The position numbers and the translations under genes are program-made. A DNA stretch of 64,000 bases. Source: Bacillota bacterium (GTDB taxonomy: Bacteria; Bacillota; Bacilli; Paenibacillales; NBRC-103111). A model generated the notes under the pieces. The model was given only the letters and a program-made list of their open reading frames with translations. It was not told the DNA's origin and did no database searches. Within the stretch, counting starts at the first letter, position 1; each line of letters begins with the position of its first letter. Positions 8,522-17,900 of this stretch are shown one piece after another. The stretch is taken from positions 310,001 to 374,000 of the forward strand of contig JAEWGW010000025.1 in NCBI GenBank assembly GCA_023388055.1, in the 5' to 3' direction.

Positions 8522-9156
8522 TATAGGAGCGTATGCGTTTTTGGCCGGGGGTGCAAGGAACGATCATTCCTTTGGAGTGCAGGCTGGAGAGTAGCCGCCG
8601 TGTATGGACCAGGCTGATTTCAAGCAAATGGGAAGCCTCAGAGGGAGTTATCCGTTTGCCATGATGGATGAACAATTGCAGCAGTTGTTTCTCCTTCCCG
8701 TTTAGATGGGGAGTGCCCAAGGCAGAACCGTAATATTTGCCTAGCAGCTGTTGAATAAATAACTGGCAGCGCTGAGGCCTCTCCTTAACGTCGTCAAGGG
8801 CGAAGCGGAATACCTTCCAATCTTCGAAGATCAGATGGTTTTGCCGCTGCAGCTGATCTGCGAACTGCCACCGGTTCAGATCCTTGGCGTGGCTGCCGAA
8901 GCCATCCAGTTCGAAGCAAAGACGGTAGGGTGGCCGCAAATAGGCAAAGTCCAGGAACCGGAAGCCTTGAACCACCCCGTTCACCTCATATTTCCGCAAA
9001 CAAATGCTCGAAGCTTCCCACCGCGGGCCACCAAACCTGCTGAAGAAACAGCTGCTCCAGGTAACCATGCCCTTCCTGCAGCCTGCGCAGGCTTTCGCCG
9101 CTGCGGCCTTTTTGTTGATCTTCCATAAAGGCGGCATACTCCCACTCATAGCTCAT
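8487..9156 (-). pseudogene. Nuclease-like (DUF559/PD-(D/E)XK-type) protein with C-terminal HTH, frameshifted
   Basis: Two overlapping frames join into one protein of about 222 residues that aligns along its length with the intact gene at 19969-20637. The start (MSYEWEYAAF) has GAGGAGAGG upstream. The first frame ends at SFEHLFAEI-stop; the second continues as YEVNGVVQGF. Removing one A from a GAAA run (plus strand TTT near 8993-8995) restores FAEYEVNG, matching EYEV in the paralogue. The core DFAYLRPPYRLCFELDGFGSH followed by R and L positions resembles DUF559/Vsr-like nucleases, with ExD where the paralogue has ExK. A winged-helix-like tail follows (TPSEASHLLEISLVHTRRLL). It is either a genuine frameshift or a base-calling error in a short homopolymer. 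A terminator-like hairpin lies just upstream. Confidence 0.72.
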
Positions 9157-9176
9157 TAGGACCCTCTCCTCAGATG

Positions 9177-9213
9177 AAAATAAAAAAACCGCAGCATCCC
9201 GAAGGATGTGCGG
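9177..9213 (-). terminator. Terminator-like hairpin immediately upstream of the nuclease-HTH pseudogene
   Basis: Read on the minus strand, CCGCACATCC, a TTCG loop and GGATGCTGCGG (one bulge) are followed by TTTTTTTATTTT. It ends about 20 bases before the start codon at 9156, so it either terminates an upstream minus-strand transcript or attenuates the gene. The intact paralogue at 19969 has the same arrangement. Confidence 0.65.
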
Positions 9214-9343
9214 CGTGTGCTTCACGCTTAATGGAGCTCGTATGTGGCTATCGTATCAAACCCGGCTTCGGATGGCAACCCGTCTGAGTGACTTTTGGCT
9301 GCAGCCTGCTCGTCCGTTGTGGCATCAGCTGATGTAAGCGCCA

Positions 9344-9530
9344 AACAATGATCGCTATTCAGCAAAAATGGCTCAGGAACTCGGAATAGCATACATAAAA
9401 TGATTGCTATTGGCTTCATGCGGCGGAAAAATCGGGTGTTTTGGAGGAATAAGATACATTTCATGTATGCTATTTAGCTAAAATGCAGCAAATTTCACTA
9501 ATAGAGATCATTTGATGTTCGCTATCATGG
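9344..9530. repeat. Degenerate dyad repeat cluster, family D (in the gene-free stretch 9214-9794)
   Basis: Forward-type units TGATCGCTATT (9349), TGATTGCTATT (9401) and TGTATGCTATT (9464) and inverted units AATAGCATACA (9385) and AATAGAGATCA (9500) lie in this gap. AATAGCATACAT at 9385 pairs perfectly with ATGTATGCTATT at 9463. The first two forward units are 52 bp apart. All share a GCTATT-like tail with the other repeat families, but the order is not the clean two-forward/two-inverted layout. I see no convincing gene in the gap. Confidence 0.5.
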
Positions 9531-9533
9531 GCG

Positions 9534-9597
9534 AGGTGGGACGAGCGCGGATGGTGAGGGAAGCGGGCCAGGTGGGACGAGCGCGGATGGTGAGAGA
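9534..9597 (+). repeat. 36-bp direct repeat
   Basis: AGGTGGGACGAGCGCGGATG followed by GTGAG occurs at 9534 and again at 9570, with a decayed third copy (GGTGGGATGAGCAGATGG) after it. It lies between the family D cluster and the first permease gene. No role is evident. Confidence 0.7.
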
Positions 9598-9794
9598 GAT
9601 GGGCGGTGGGATGAGCAGATGGAGACAGATACGGGACGAGCGGCAGACGGTGGGCAGCAGAGGTGACACAAGCAGCACATACCGCCCCCCAACAAACCCC
9701 ACGAGAATCCATCACGATGAAACAAGGATAGATCATCGTCATCGGACCACCCCCGTTTTATACTTACAGTATGCAGAAGAAAGGAGTGGAGCAT

Positions 9795-10769
9795 GTGAGA
9801 GAAACAGCCGCACCGCCTAGGGTTGCGCTGCAAGAGAGAGCCGTTGGGGCAGGCCTCAAAAAATGGCGCCAATTCTGGAAGTTCCGGTATCTGACGCTGA
9901 TGGTGCTGCCAACGGTAGCCGTCCTGATCCTGAACAATTACCTGCCCATGTTCGGGCTGTTCATTGCCTTCAAGAAGATCAATTATATTGACGGAATTTG
10001 GCATAGCCCCTGGGTGGGCTTCGAGAATTTCACCTTCCTGTTCAACAACGGCTCCTTGTGGCGGATCGTCCGCAACACCGTCGGGTACAGCTTGACCTTT
10101 ATGTTTTTGAACCTGCTGTTATCCGTAGCCCTCGCCGTAGCCATCAACGAGCTGCGCAGCCGCCTGGCCGCCCGCACGTATCAGACGTTCCTGATTATGC
10201 CCCATTTTTTGTCCATGGTGGTGGTGAGCTATCTGGTGTATGCCTTCCTGCATCCCACCAGCGGGTTTATCAATACCTCCATCCTGGAATGGCTGGGCAA
10301 GGAGCCGATTTCCTGGTACATGGATAAGCAGTATTGGCCCTTCATTCTGACCATCGTCAGCGCGTGGAAGGGAGTAGGCATGGGAGCGGTGGTGTATATC
10401 GCCGCCATCTCCGGCATCGATCCGGAATATTATGAAGCCGCCGTCATCGACGGAGCCAACAAGTGGAGGCAGATCTGGCACATCACCCTGCCCTCCATCC
10501 GGCCGATTATCATCATCATGACCATCCTGAATATGGGGCATGTGTTCAACTCAGACTTTGGCCTGTTCTACCAGGTCACCATGGACTCCGGCATGTTGTA
10601 TCCGGTGACGGATACGGTAGATACCTATGTATACCGGGTAATGACCCAGCTGAACGATATCGGCATGTCCTCCGCAGCAGCGTTGGTGCAATCGGTATTG
10701 GGCTTTATTATGGTCATTTTCACCAATGGCGTTGTCCGCAAAATCGACTCGGAGCAGGCTTTGTTCTAA
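9795..10769 (+). CDS. ABC sugar transporter permease, LplB-like
   Basis: About 324 residues with six predicted membrane helices, the first of two permeases for an oligosaccharide importer. The cytoplasmic EAA loop is clear (EYYEAAVIDGANKWRQIWH), as is the N-terminal PMFGLFIAFKKIN typical of the LplB group. GTG at 9795 is preferred because AAGGAG lies 8 bases upstream; the ATG at 9771 has no site. It heads a cluster of permease, permease, lipoprotein, deacetylase-like protein and GH9, all on one strand. No ATPase gene is present, as is usual for this subfamily, which shares an MsmX-type ATPase encoded elsewhere. Substrate by context: cello- or beta-glucan oligosaccharides, not proven. Confidence 0.87.
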   Translation: MRETAAPPRVALQERAVGAGLKKWRQFWKFRYLTLMVLPTVAVLILNNYLPMFGLFIAFKKINYIDGIWHSPWVGFENFTFLFNNGSLWRIVRNTVGYSLTFMFLNLLLSVALAVAINELRSRLAARTYQTFLIMPHFLSMVVVSYLVYAFLHPTSGFINTSILEWLGKEPISWYMDKQYWPFILTIVSAWKGVGMGAVVYIAAISGIDPEYYEAAVIDGANKWRQIWHITLPSIRPIIIIMTILNMGHVFNSDFGLFYQVTMDSGMLYPVTDTVDTYVYRVMTQLNDIGMSSAAALVQSVLGFIMVIFTNGVVRKIDSEQALF

Positions 10770-10803
10770 CCATTCCGCTCTCATCCAAGGAGGTGCACAT
10801 GCT

Positions 10804-11715
10804 GTGGCAGCCACAACCGCCCGGCGGGAAAACCGCATTTCACCCGTATCCAACCTCATGCTGAATCTGGCATTTGTTCTTTTGTCCCTGGCCTGCGTGC
10901 TTCCGGTGGTACTGGTCATTATCGTATCCTTCACCAACGGTGATGCCCTCATCAACGAAGGCTACAGCTTCTGGCCCAGCCAGTGGTCCTTGACCGCCTA
11001 CCGGACCATGTTTACCGATGCATCCACCATCTTCAATGCATACGGCGTCAGCATCGGCATTACCGTGGCGGGAACTATTTTGAGCGTGCTATTGATGGCA
11101 ATGTTCGCGTATCCGATCTCCCGCAGGGATTATCCGCTGCGTTCCTTCTTTACCTTCTTCCTGTTCTTCACCATGCTGTTCAGCGGAGGGATGGTGAGCA
11201 AGTATATGGTCTACACTCAGGCCCTGGGCCTGAAGGACTCGTACCTGTCCCTGATTTTGCCGCTGCTGATTATCCCGTTTAACGTCATCATTATGCGGAC
11301 CTTTTTCCAGACCACCATCCATCCTGCCTTAATCGAGTCCGCCAAAATCGACGGAGCGGGGGAGCTGCGGATTTTCATCCAGATCATCCTGCCCTTGTCC
11401 CTGCCGGTAATGGCCACCATGGCGCTGTTTTCCACCATTTTGTACTGGAACGACTGGTTCAACGCCCTGCTCTTCATTAATAAAGAGGCCATGTACCCCC
11501 TCCAGTTCCTGATGATGCGGGTGCTGAAGGATGTGCAGTATATCCGGGAAAATATGGCCCTTGCCATGCAAAACCCCGAGCTGTTGAAGGATTTGCCCAA
11601 TGAATCCCTGCAGATGGCCATGGCCGTAGTCGGGATGGGGCCGATCCTGGTAGTGTATCCCTTCTTCCAGAAATACTTCGTCAAGGGTCTGACCGTAGGC
11701 GCCGTCAAGGGATAG
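10804..11715 (+). CDS. ABC sugar transporter permease, LplC/YtcP-like
   Basis: About 303 residues with six membrane helices. The EAA-type loop is present as LIESAKIDGAGELRIFIQI, and the C-terminus FFQKYFVKGLTVGAVKG is the hallmark of the LplC/YtcP branch. The GTG at 10804 is taken as start because AAGGAGGT (10787-10794) is 9 bases upstream; the frame is open further left but overlaps the preceding gene. It should form the heterodimeric membrane pore with the gene before it, from which it is separated by 34 bases. The length is normal for the family. Confidence 0.86.
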   Translation: MAATTARRENRISPVSNLMLNLAFVLLSLACVLPVVLVIIVSFTNGDALINEGYSFWPSQWSLTAYRTMFTDASTIFNAYGVSIGITVAGTILSVLLMAMFAYPISRRDYPLRSFFTFFLFFTMLFSGGMVSKYMVYTQALGLKDSYLSLILPLLIIPFNVIIMRTFFQTTIHPALIESAKIDGAGELRIFIQIILPLSLPVMATMALFSTILYWNDWFNALLFINKEAMYPLQFLMMRVLKDVQYIRENMALAMQNPELLKDLPNESLQMAMAVVGMGPILVVYPFFQKYFVKGLTVGAVKG

Positions 11716-11876
11716 CTGAAAGACGTTTGATGGCATACGTATCTCTAGGCAAAGGATGCGCTGGTCGAATCCATCTTCCGCCGCAATACTGTGCTTCACC
11801 GGCCGCCCCACATCAGCAGCGTGTTGAGTTTGACGGCCGTTTGACATATTATCCATTACAGGGAGGGTCACAAAAA

Positions 11877-13442
11877 ATGAACCGTAAAAAATCGGCATTA
11901 CTTGCACCTGTGGCATTGGCGGTCGGATTAACCACCGCATTGGCCGGCTGCGGCAGCAGCACGGAGAGCACCCCCAGCACCGCCCCCAGCGCACCGGCCG
12001 GCACCACTGCCGCCGCAGCCAGCCCCCAAGCGGCCAAGCTGGACCCGTACGAGGTATCCATTATCTATTACGGCAAGCCCCAGAAGGATGACCCCGTCAT
12101 TCAAGAGAAGCTCAATGAATATTTGAAGGAAAAAATCAACACCACCGTGTCCCTGCAGCCTATCGCCCCCAGCGACTACCAGAAGAAAACCGAGCTGATG
12201 ATGAACACCGGCGAGAAGATGGACCTGCTCTTTACCGCCTCCTGGCTGGGCTTTTCCTCCAACGTCACCAAGGGCGCATTCGTGGAGCTGGATTCCCTGG
12301 TGGAAAAATACGGCCAAGGCCTGAAGAAGGAGCTGCATCCTCTTTACCTGGAGGCGCCCCGTTATAAGGGCAAGCTGTATGCCATTCCGACTAACAAGGA
12401 AATCACCCAGGGCAAAGCCTTCACGTACCGCAAGGATATCGTGGACAAATATAATATTCCGATTGATAAGATCAACAAGATGGAGGACCTGGAGCCGTAT
12501 TTCGCCACCATCAAGGAAAAGGAGCCCACCTTCACTAACCTGTATGTCGCAGGCGGTCCGGTCAGCTTCATGATGTACGAAACCCGCTCCAACTACCGTC
12601 CAATCGGCCCGACTCCCGGCAAACTCCCCATGTTCTTCATGGATTACAAATCCAAGGACATGAAGGTCAAGACTGTGCTGGATCAGGACATCGTTACCCT
12701 GAACAAAACCGATGCAGAGCTTTTCCGCAAATATTATGAAAAGGGATACATCAACGCTGACGCCGCTACTACGACAACCAACGTGGCCGATATCCGCAAA
12801 CAAGGCAAGCTCTGGCTGCAATCTACCGTGTGGAAGCCTGGCGCGGACATTGAGCTGAAGCTGGCCGATAATTTCGATTGGGTGTCCCACGTGATTGAAG
12901 AGCCGATTGTCACCACCGATCTGGCTACCGGCTCCATGATGTCCATCTCCAGAACCTCCAAGAATCCCGAACGGGCGATGATGGTGCTGAACTACCTGCA
13001 CACTGATCCGTATGTGATCAACCTGCTGGTGAACGGCATCGAGGGCAAACACTACAAGAAGCTCAGCGCCAACCGCATCGAGCCGATCAAGGATTCCGGC
13101 TATGGCGATACCGCCCTTTTCTGGGTGGTGGGCAACCAGTTCCTGAACTACCTGAAGCCCGGACAACCGGATGATCTGTATGAAAGCTGGAAAAAATTCA
13201 ACAACGAAGCCACCCGTTTCCCGCTGCTGGGCTTTACCTTCGACGATACCAAGGTCAAGAATGAAATTGCTCAACTGACTACCGTGGTCAATGAGTATAA
13301 GGCTATCAGCACCGGCGCCCTACCCAACCCGTCCAAGATGCTGGATGAACGCAATACCAAGCTGAAGGCCGCCGGATTGGAGAAGGTTCAGGCCGAAATG
13401 CAGACCCAAATCGATGCGTGGCTGGTAGAGTCGAAGAAATAA
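11877..13442 (+). CDS. Extracellular solute-binding lipoprotein (LplA-like) of the sugar importer
   Basis: 521 residues. The start ATG at 11877 has GGGAGGG 9 bases upstream. The N-terminus is a lipoprotein signal with lipobox LAGC at about residues 21-24, then a Ser/Thr/Pro/Ala-rich linker. The mature part (YEVSIIYYGKPQKDDPVIQE...NEYLKEKINTTVSLQPI) matches the large LplA-type family 1 binding proteins of Paenibacillaceae. It captures oligosaccharides at the outer membrane face and delivers them to the two permeases upstream. The 161-base gap before it holds no gene. The ligand cannot be read directly, but the adjacent GH9 gene suggests beta-glucan fragments. Confidence 0.87.
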   Translation: MNRKKSALLAPVALAVGLTTALAGCGSSTESTPSTAPSAPAGTTAAAASPQAAKLDPYEVSIIYYGKPQKDDPVIQEKLNEYLKEKINTTVSLQPIAPSDYQKKTELMMNTGEKMDLLFTASWLGFSSNVTKGAFVELDSLVEKYGQGLKKELHPLYLEAPRYKGKLYAIPTNKEITQGKAFTYRKDIVDKYNIPIDKINKMEDLEPYFATIKEKEPTFTNLYVAGGPVSFMMYETRSNYRPIGPTPGKLPMFFMDYKSKDMKVKTVLDQDIVTLNKTDAELFRKYYEKGYINADAATTTTNVADIRKQGKLWLQSTVWKPGADIELKLADNFDWVSHVIEEPIVTTDLATGSMMSISRTSKNPERAMMVLNYLHTDPYVINLLVNGIEGKHYKKLSANRIEPIKDSGYGDTALFWVVGNQFLNYLKPGQPDDLYESWKKFNNEATRFPLLGFTFDDTKVKNEIAQLTTVVNEYKAISTGALPNPSKMLDERNTKLKAAGLEKVQAEMQTQIDAWLVESKK

Positions 13443-13467
13443 AGATTTTCTCAGGAGGCGGAAAACA

Positions 13468-14820
13468 TTGAAACCGGAACGTCTGATCTACACCTTCGTC
13501 AGCTATGCCTCCCATTATGACACACCCTGGGGCAAAGGAACGGCTGTTGAAGGTGTGGAAAGAATCGCAGCCTTGGCCCACCGTTACGGCATCCCTGTCA
13601 CCTGGATCGTCAACCGGGGTTCCATCCCCGTGTTGGCGGACCGGATCAGGGAGTGGCACGAAGCTTATGGGGATGACGTGATTCTGCAATGCCCTTTTTT
13701 CGAGGAGGAGGCAGGCGGGTCGAAGGCTGTATTGAAGCAAAAGCTGGAGCAGGACTGGCAGCTTGTCCAGGAGCATTTCCCTTGGGTGCAAGTGAAAATT
13801 GCCGGCCGTGGAAAAATATATAATGAAGTGATCGAAGTATTGGAGGAGCTGGACTTCCGGGGCATGTGGGGCTACTGCTGGGAGCAGGTCTGGTGGGACG
13901 GCATTACCCACAAGGGCATTCCCTGGGGCTCCTGGTACGTGGACCCGGCCCGGTATAAGGCTCCCCATCCGGGGAAGGGCAAGGTGGTAGCCTGCGAATG
14001 GACCGCCCGGGATTTGCACCAAACCTGGAGCACCGGCAGTCCCGTGCTGTATTCCACCGACCCCAACGATGTGCTGCGTGCCGGATTATGCTCGGGAGAG
14101 GATATCGAGTATTGGAAGCTAGTATTTCAGGAGTACCTGGATAACACCGAACATAATGACCGGGTTTATTTCCTGCAGCATCAGGAGGCCCATGAGATGG
14201 AATTCACTCCGCAGTTCCAGGTGTTTCCCGCGTCCCATGTGGAGGCCTGCGAGGGGATGCTGGACCGGTTCTTCCAGTACATTACCGGCTTCGGCGTGAC
14301 GCTCTCTACCTTGCCCCAGGCGTTGGGGGAGTACGGGGAGCGGTATGGGGAAACAGAGCCGGTCTACATGCTGACCCGCGACAAACCTATCCGGCCGGAG
14401 ATCAATGAATATACCCTGACGCTGGGCGGAGTGGGGCTGGGGCCGTGGCCTGATGCCTTCCTCACCTACGACAAGGATGCCCAGATGGTTTTTGTCAAAG
14501 GGGAATGCAGACCGCGACTGCTCCGCAGCTACACCGGCAGTGCGGACAGCGCCAGGGAATACGCCGAGGAGGCTCCGCCGGTATTCGTCCGCCATTATGA
14601 ACGGACGGATACGTCCATCCGGTTTACCTATGAGATCGGGGAGTGGAAAGCGATCCCCTTCGGACTGGTGTATTGGGATGATCTGACCAGCTTTCAGTTG
14701 GCCTCCTGCTCGTTGGAAGGTGCGCAGGTGAAGATCATCAAGGACGAATTGGCCTTTCTCCGGTTTAATCTGACGGGAGAGCCTATGGTGATTGAGCTGG
14801 AATTTAAGGCCGGGCTGTAG
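13468..14820 (+). CDS. Polysaccharide-deacetylase-like (TIM-barrel) protein of unknown substrate
   Basis: 450 residues, no signal peptide. It starts with TTG, with AGGAGG 9 bases upstream, and lies 25 bases after the lipoprotein gene, so it is probably in the same operon. The N-terminal half (LIYTFVSYASHYDTPWG, GIPVTWIVNRGSIPVLAD, GDDVILQCPFF) has the pattern of the glycoside hydrolase/deacetylase beta-alpha barrel superfamily. I do not see the canonical NodB zinc triad, so enzymatic activity is uncertain. The C-terminal part (from about residue 300) looks like a beta-rich domain. Its place beside an importer suggests cytoplasmic processing of imported oligosaccharides. Assignment to a superfamily rather than a named enzyme is as far as the sequence allows. 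Confidence 0.5.
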   Translation: MKPERLIYTFVSYASHYDTPWGKGTAVEGVERIAALAHRYGIPVTWIVNRGSIPVLADRIREWHEAYGDDVILQCPFFEEEAGGSKAVLKQKLEQDWQLVQEHFPWVQVKIAGRGKIYNEVIEVLEELDFRGMWGYCWEQVWWDGITHKGIPWGSWYVDPARYKAPHPGKGKVVACEWTARDLHQTWSTGSPVLYSTDPNDVLRAGLCSGEDIEYWKLVFQEYLDNTEHNDRVYFLQHQEAHEMEFTPQFQVFPASHVEACEGMLDRFFQYITGFGVTLSTLPQALGEYGERYGETEPVYMLTRDKPIRPEINEYTLTLGGVGLGPWPDAFLTYDKDAQMVFVKGECRPRLLRSYTGSADSAREYAEEAPPVFVRHYERTDTSIRFTYEIGEWKAIPFGLVYWDDLTSFQLASCSLEGAQVKIIKDELAFLRFNLTGEPMVIELEFKAGL

Positions 14821-14892
14821 CAGTCATTTGTATAAGGCAGTCATTTAGGTACACAACAAGATATACATCAAGATACACATCATACGCACACA

Positions 14893-14955
14893 TCAGGGCA
14901 CACATCCGGAAAAATGAGCTGCATCGCAGTCTCTGGGAAGTGTGCCCTGATTTTT
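14893..14955 (+). terminator. Long-loop hairpin with T-tract after the importer operon
   Basis: TCAGGGCACAC (14893-14903) pairs with GTGTGCCCTGA (14940-14950) and is followed by TTTTT. The loop is about 36 bases. It probably ends the permease-to-deacetylase transcript, giving the GH9 gene its own control. The preceding 14821-14892 holds short AC-rich degenerate repeats only. Confidence 0.65.
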
Positions 14956-14964
14956 ATATACACA

Positions 14965-14978
14965 TGTAAACGATTACA
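14965..14978 (+). promoter_or_regulatory. cre site (CcpA operator) before the GH9 gene
   Basis: TGTAAACGATTACA matches the consensus TGWAANCGNTNWCA at every position and is nearly palindromic. It lies just upstream of the ribosome binding site (GGAGG, 14981) and just after an AT-rich TATATA that could be a -10. A CcpA roadblock or promoter block at this place would give glucose repression of the cellulase gene. Confidence 0.8.
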
Positions 14979-14993
14979 AAGGAGGAAGATGAC

Positions 14994-17900
14994 ATGTTTG
15001 TTTTATTTCTGCCCGGGAGCAGAAACCGGATGGGAAGGAGGGTGATGCCGCTATTGCTGGCACTTGTCCTGCTTTTGTCCGCACCACTGATGGCGATGGG
15101 AGCCGTTGCGCCGCTTCCCGGACCCAACACGCCCATGGTGTACGATGATTTTTCCAATGGCGGGACCTTCAAGCAGAATTGGGCCAACTGGTACAACCAG
15201 GCTGGAGGAACGGGCACGTATTCCAAGGTGACAGCAGACAGCAGAGCCGTGGGCAAATTCACCCAAACCCCGGCCACTGCCTCCTCCTGGGCCAAGTTCG
15301 AGCCCCAGCATGACAACGGCAACTTCTATGGTTACCGCTACATAACCTTTGTCATGAAAAATCCGGGCTACGAGGGAGCCCGCATTCGCATCGGTATTAC
15401 CGACGGCACCAACAGCTACAATCTGTCCGGGGATTGGATCACGGTTCCCCAGGACTGGACCACCTTCAACTTTGATCTGGACCAGTTTCCGGTACTGAAC
15501 CGCAAGAGCATACACTTCTCCATCTGGCTCCGCCAGACGGGAGGCCAATACGGGGAAATTCTGATTGACGAGATCAAGGGCACTTCTCCTGCTGAAGGCC
15601 AGCCGGCAGCCCTTAGCAATACAGGAGTGGACCAGAATTCCGGGGATGAAAATACCCGCTTCACCTTCCGGGCCACCTACACGGACCCGGATAATGATGC
15701 GCCGTTTGCGGTGCAACTGGTGCTGGATGATACCACGGTTATCGCGATGGATGAGGTGGAGCGCGGAGACTTCCAATACGCCGACGGCAAGGACTATATC
15801 CTGGCAACGAAGCTGCCTGCCGGGACCCATACCTACGCCATCCGCGCAACGGATGCCCATAATGATCCTGCTGTGTGGACGGGGCAGCCGATTACGGTCG
15901 CTAATGTTTGGCAGAACGCGGATGTGAACGATAACGCTGTTGGGACCGGGACCGCCCAGTTCCAGTATGCCGGAACAGGCTGGCAGTACGGCACTGCTCC
16001 TGCAGGCAGCTTTGGCGGAGACCAACATATATCGCCGGCTGCCGGGGATACGGCCACCTTCCGCTTCACCGGCACCAAGGTGCAGCTGTATGGGGCCAAG
16101 GCTCCCGGCTACGGCATTGCCGCAATCTCCATTGATGGCGGAGAGGAGCTGACCGTATCCGCTTACGCTGCTTCCCGGCAGGAGCATGTCCTGCTCTACA
16201 CCAGTCCGGAGCTGTTGAATGGGACCCATACCTTGACTGTCCGGGTTACCGGGCAAAAGGAAACGGCTTCCTCCGGTACAGCCGTGGCGGTGGACCAGGT
16301 GACGGCGGTGCTGTATACCGGCAACCTGGTGGACAGCATCAATGTTTCCCAGGCCGGTTATGGGGCGGCAGACTATAAGTTAGCCACGGTGACGGCGGTG
16401 GACGCGCTGACTGACCTTAGTGTGCAAATTAGGAATGGTTCAACTGCGGTCTGGTCCGGCACCTTGAAGGATGAGGGTGTGATCTGGGGCAAACATGCCT
16501 ATTCCCTGGACTTCTCCTCCTTCAGCCAGACCGGAGAGAGCTTCACCATCGCAACCAACGGCAAAACCTCCTACAGCTTCCCCGTCAGAAGCAATCTGTG
16601 GAACAGCTTTAAGGATGAAATGACCGCCTTCTACCGGCTCCAGCGGTCCACGGACACCCGGGTCAGCTATCCGGCGGGCTACAGCGATATTGCCCCTTCG
16701 GCCAAGGTGTTCCATCCGGAATCCTTTCTGGATGACGCCGTTGCCGCTGATGGCACCCATTATGATCTCACCGGAGGCTGGTTCGATGCCGGGGATTATG
16801 GCAAATACGGCGGCAACCAGTGGGTCACCGGAGAGATTGCCCTGGCTTATCTGCGCCATGCGGATTCCCCTGAGGTGAATTACGACAATGATGCCAACGG
16901 CATCCCGGATCTACTGGACGAGGCCATCTTCGGCAGCGAATATCTGATGAAGTTTGCCGACCAGATGGACGGGGCCATCTATAATATTAAGAACTACACG
17001 GACTTCAAGCATCCGGAGAAGGCTACAGACAACATCGTCGGTACAGCAGACGATCCCACCCTGCGGGAGCTGTGCGTCGGCGGCTCCGGTAAGGCGGCGG
17101 GCGCATTGGCGGCAACGGCCCGTGCCATTAACGATGCTATTGCAAATGGGCGGATTTCTGCGGCCAAGGTGGCGGGACTTCAGGCCTTTTCCAATACCAT
17201 TTCCGCTGCAGCTGTGCCCTTTTACCAATTCGCCTTGAACTGGGTCGGTCCCGACCCGGGCAGCTATGTTACTACGGGAGGTATCCCCAATACCCTGCTG
17301 TGGGCGGAGGTGGAGCTGTATCTGCTGACCGGAGCTGCGGAGTATAAGAATGCGGCCCTGCCCCGGATCAGCGCCATCGCCCCTGGTGATCTGCGCTCCA
17401 CTAACTATTGGGATATGCGGCCTATGACACTGGCGGAGTTCTATCCGGTGGCGGATACGGCGGTGAAGGCGCATATCAAGAGCGTTCTGGACAAACAAAT
17501 GGAGTATTTCCTGACCTCCCAGGATGATACGCCTTATGGGGTGCTGAACGAGTTTGGCAACTTCGGCGTTAATGAACCTTTGGGCTCTTACATCGGTGAT
17601 GCCATCCGCTATAATGAGCTGTTTCCCGATGCTGGGGTGATGCAAGCGGCGATGAAGGGGCTGTATTGGATTTTTGGCAACAATCCCTGGAACAAAAGCT
17701 GGGTGTCCGGCGTGGGCACGGATCATGTGCGGTATGTGCATACCCGGCTGGATGAGGAAGCCCGCAGCTCCACCAACCGGGGAGTGGTCGTTCCCGGGGC
17801 GATGGTGGCCGGACCCAACATGAAGGATACCAAAAACAAGGCCAGCATCAGCCCATGGTATGAGGACCGTCCTTTCCCGGAGGATGACCTGAACCAGTGG

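Noticed and set aside
9228..9464. A 78-codon minus-strand ORF ending before the hairpin at 9213
   Set aside because: No convincing ribosome binding site or homology, and it overlaps the family D repeat cluster.
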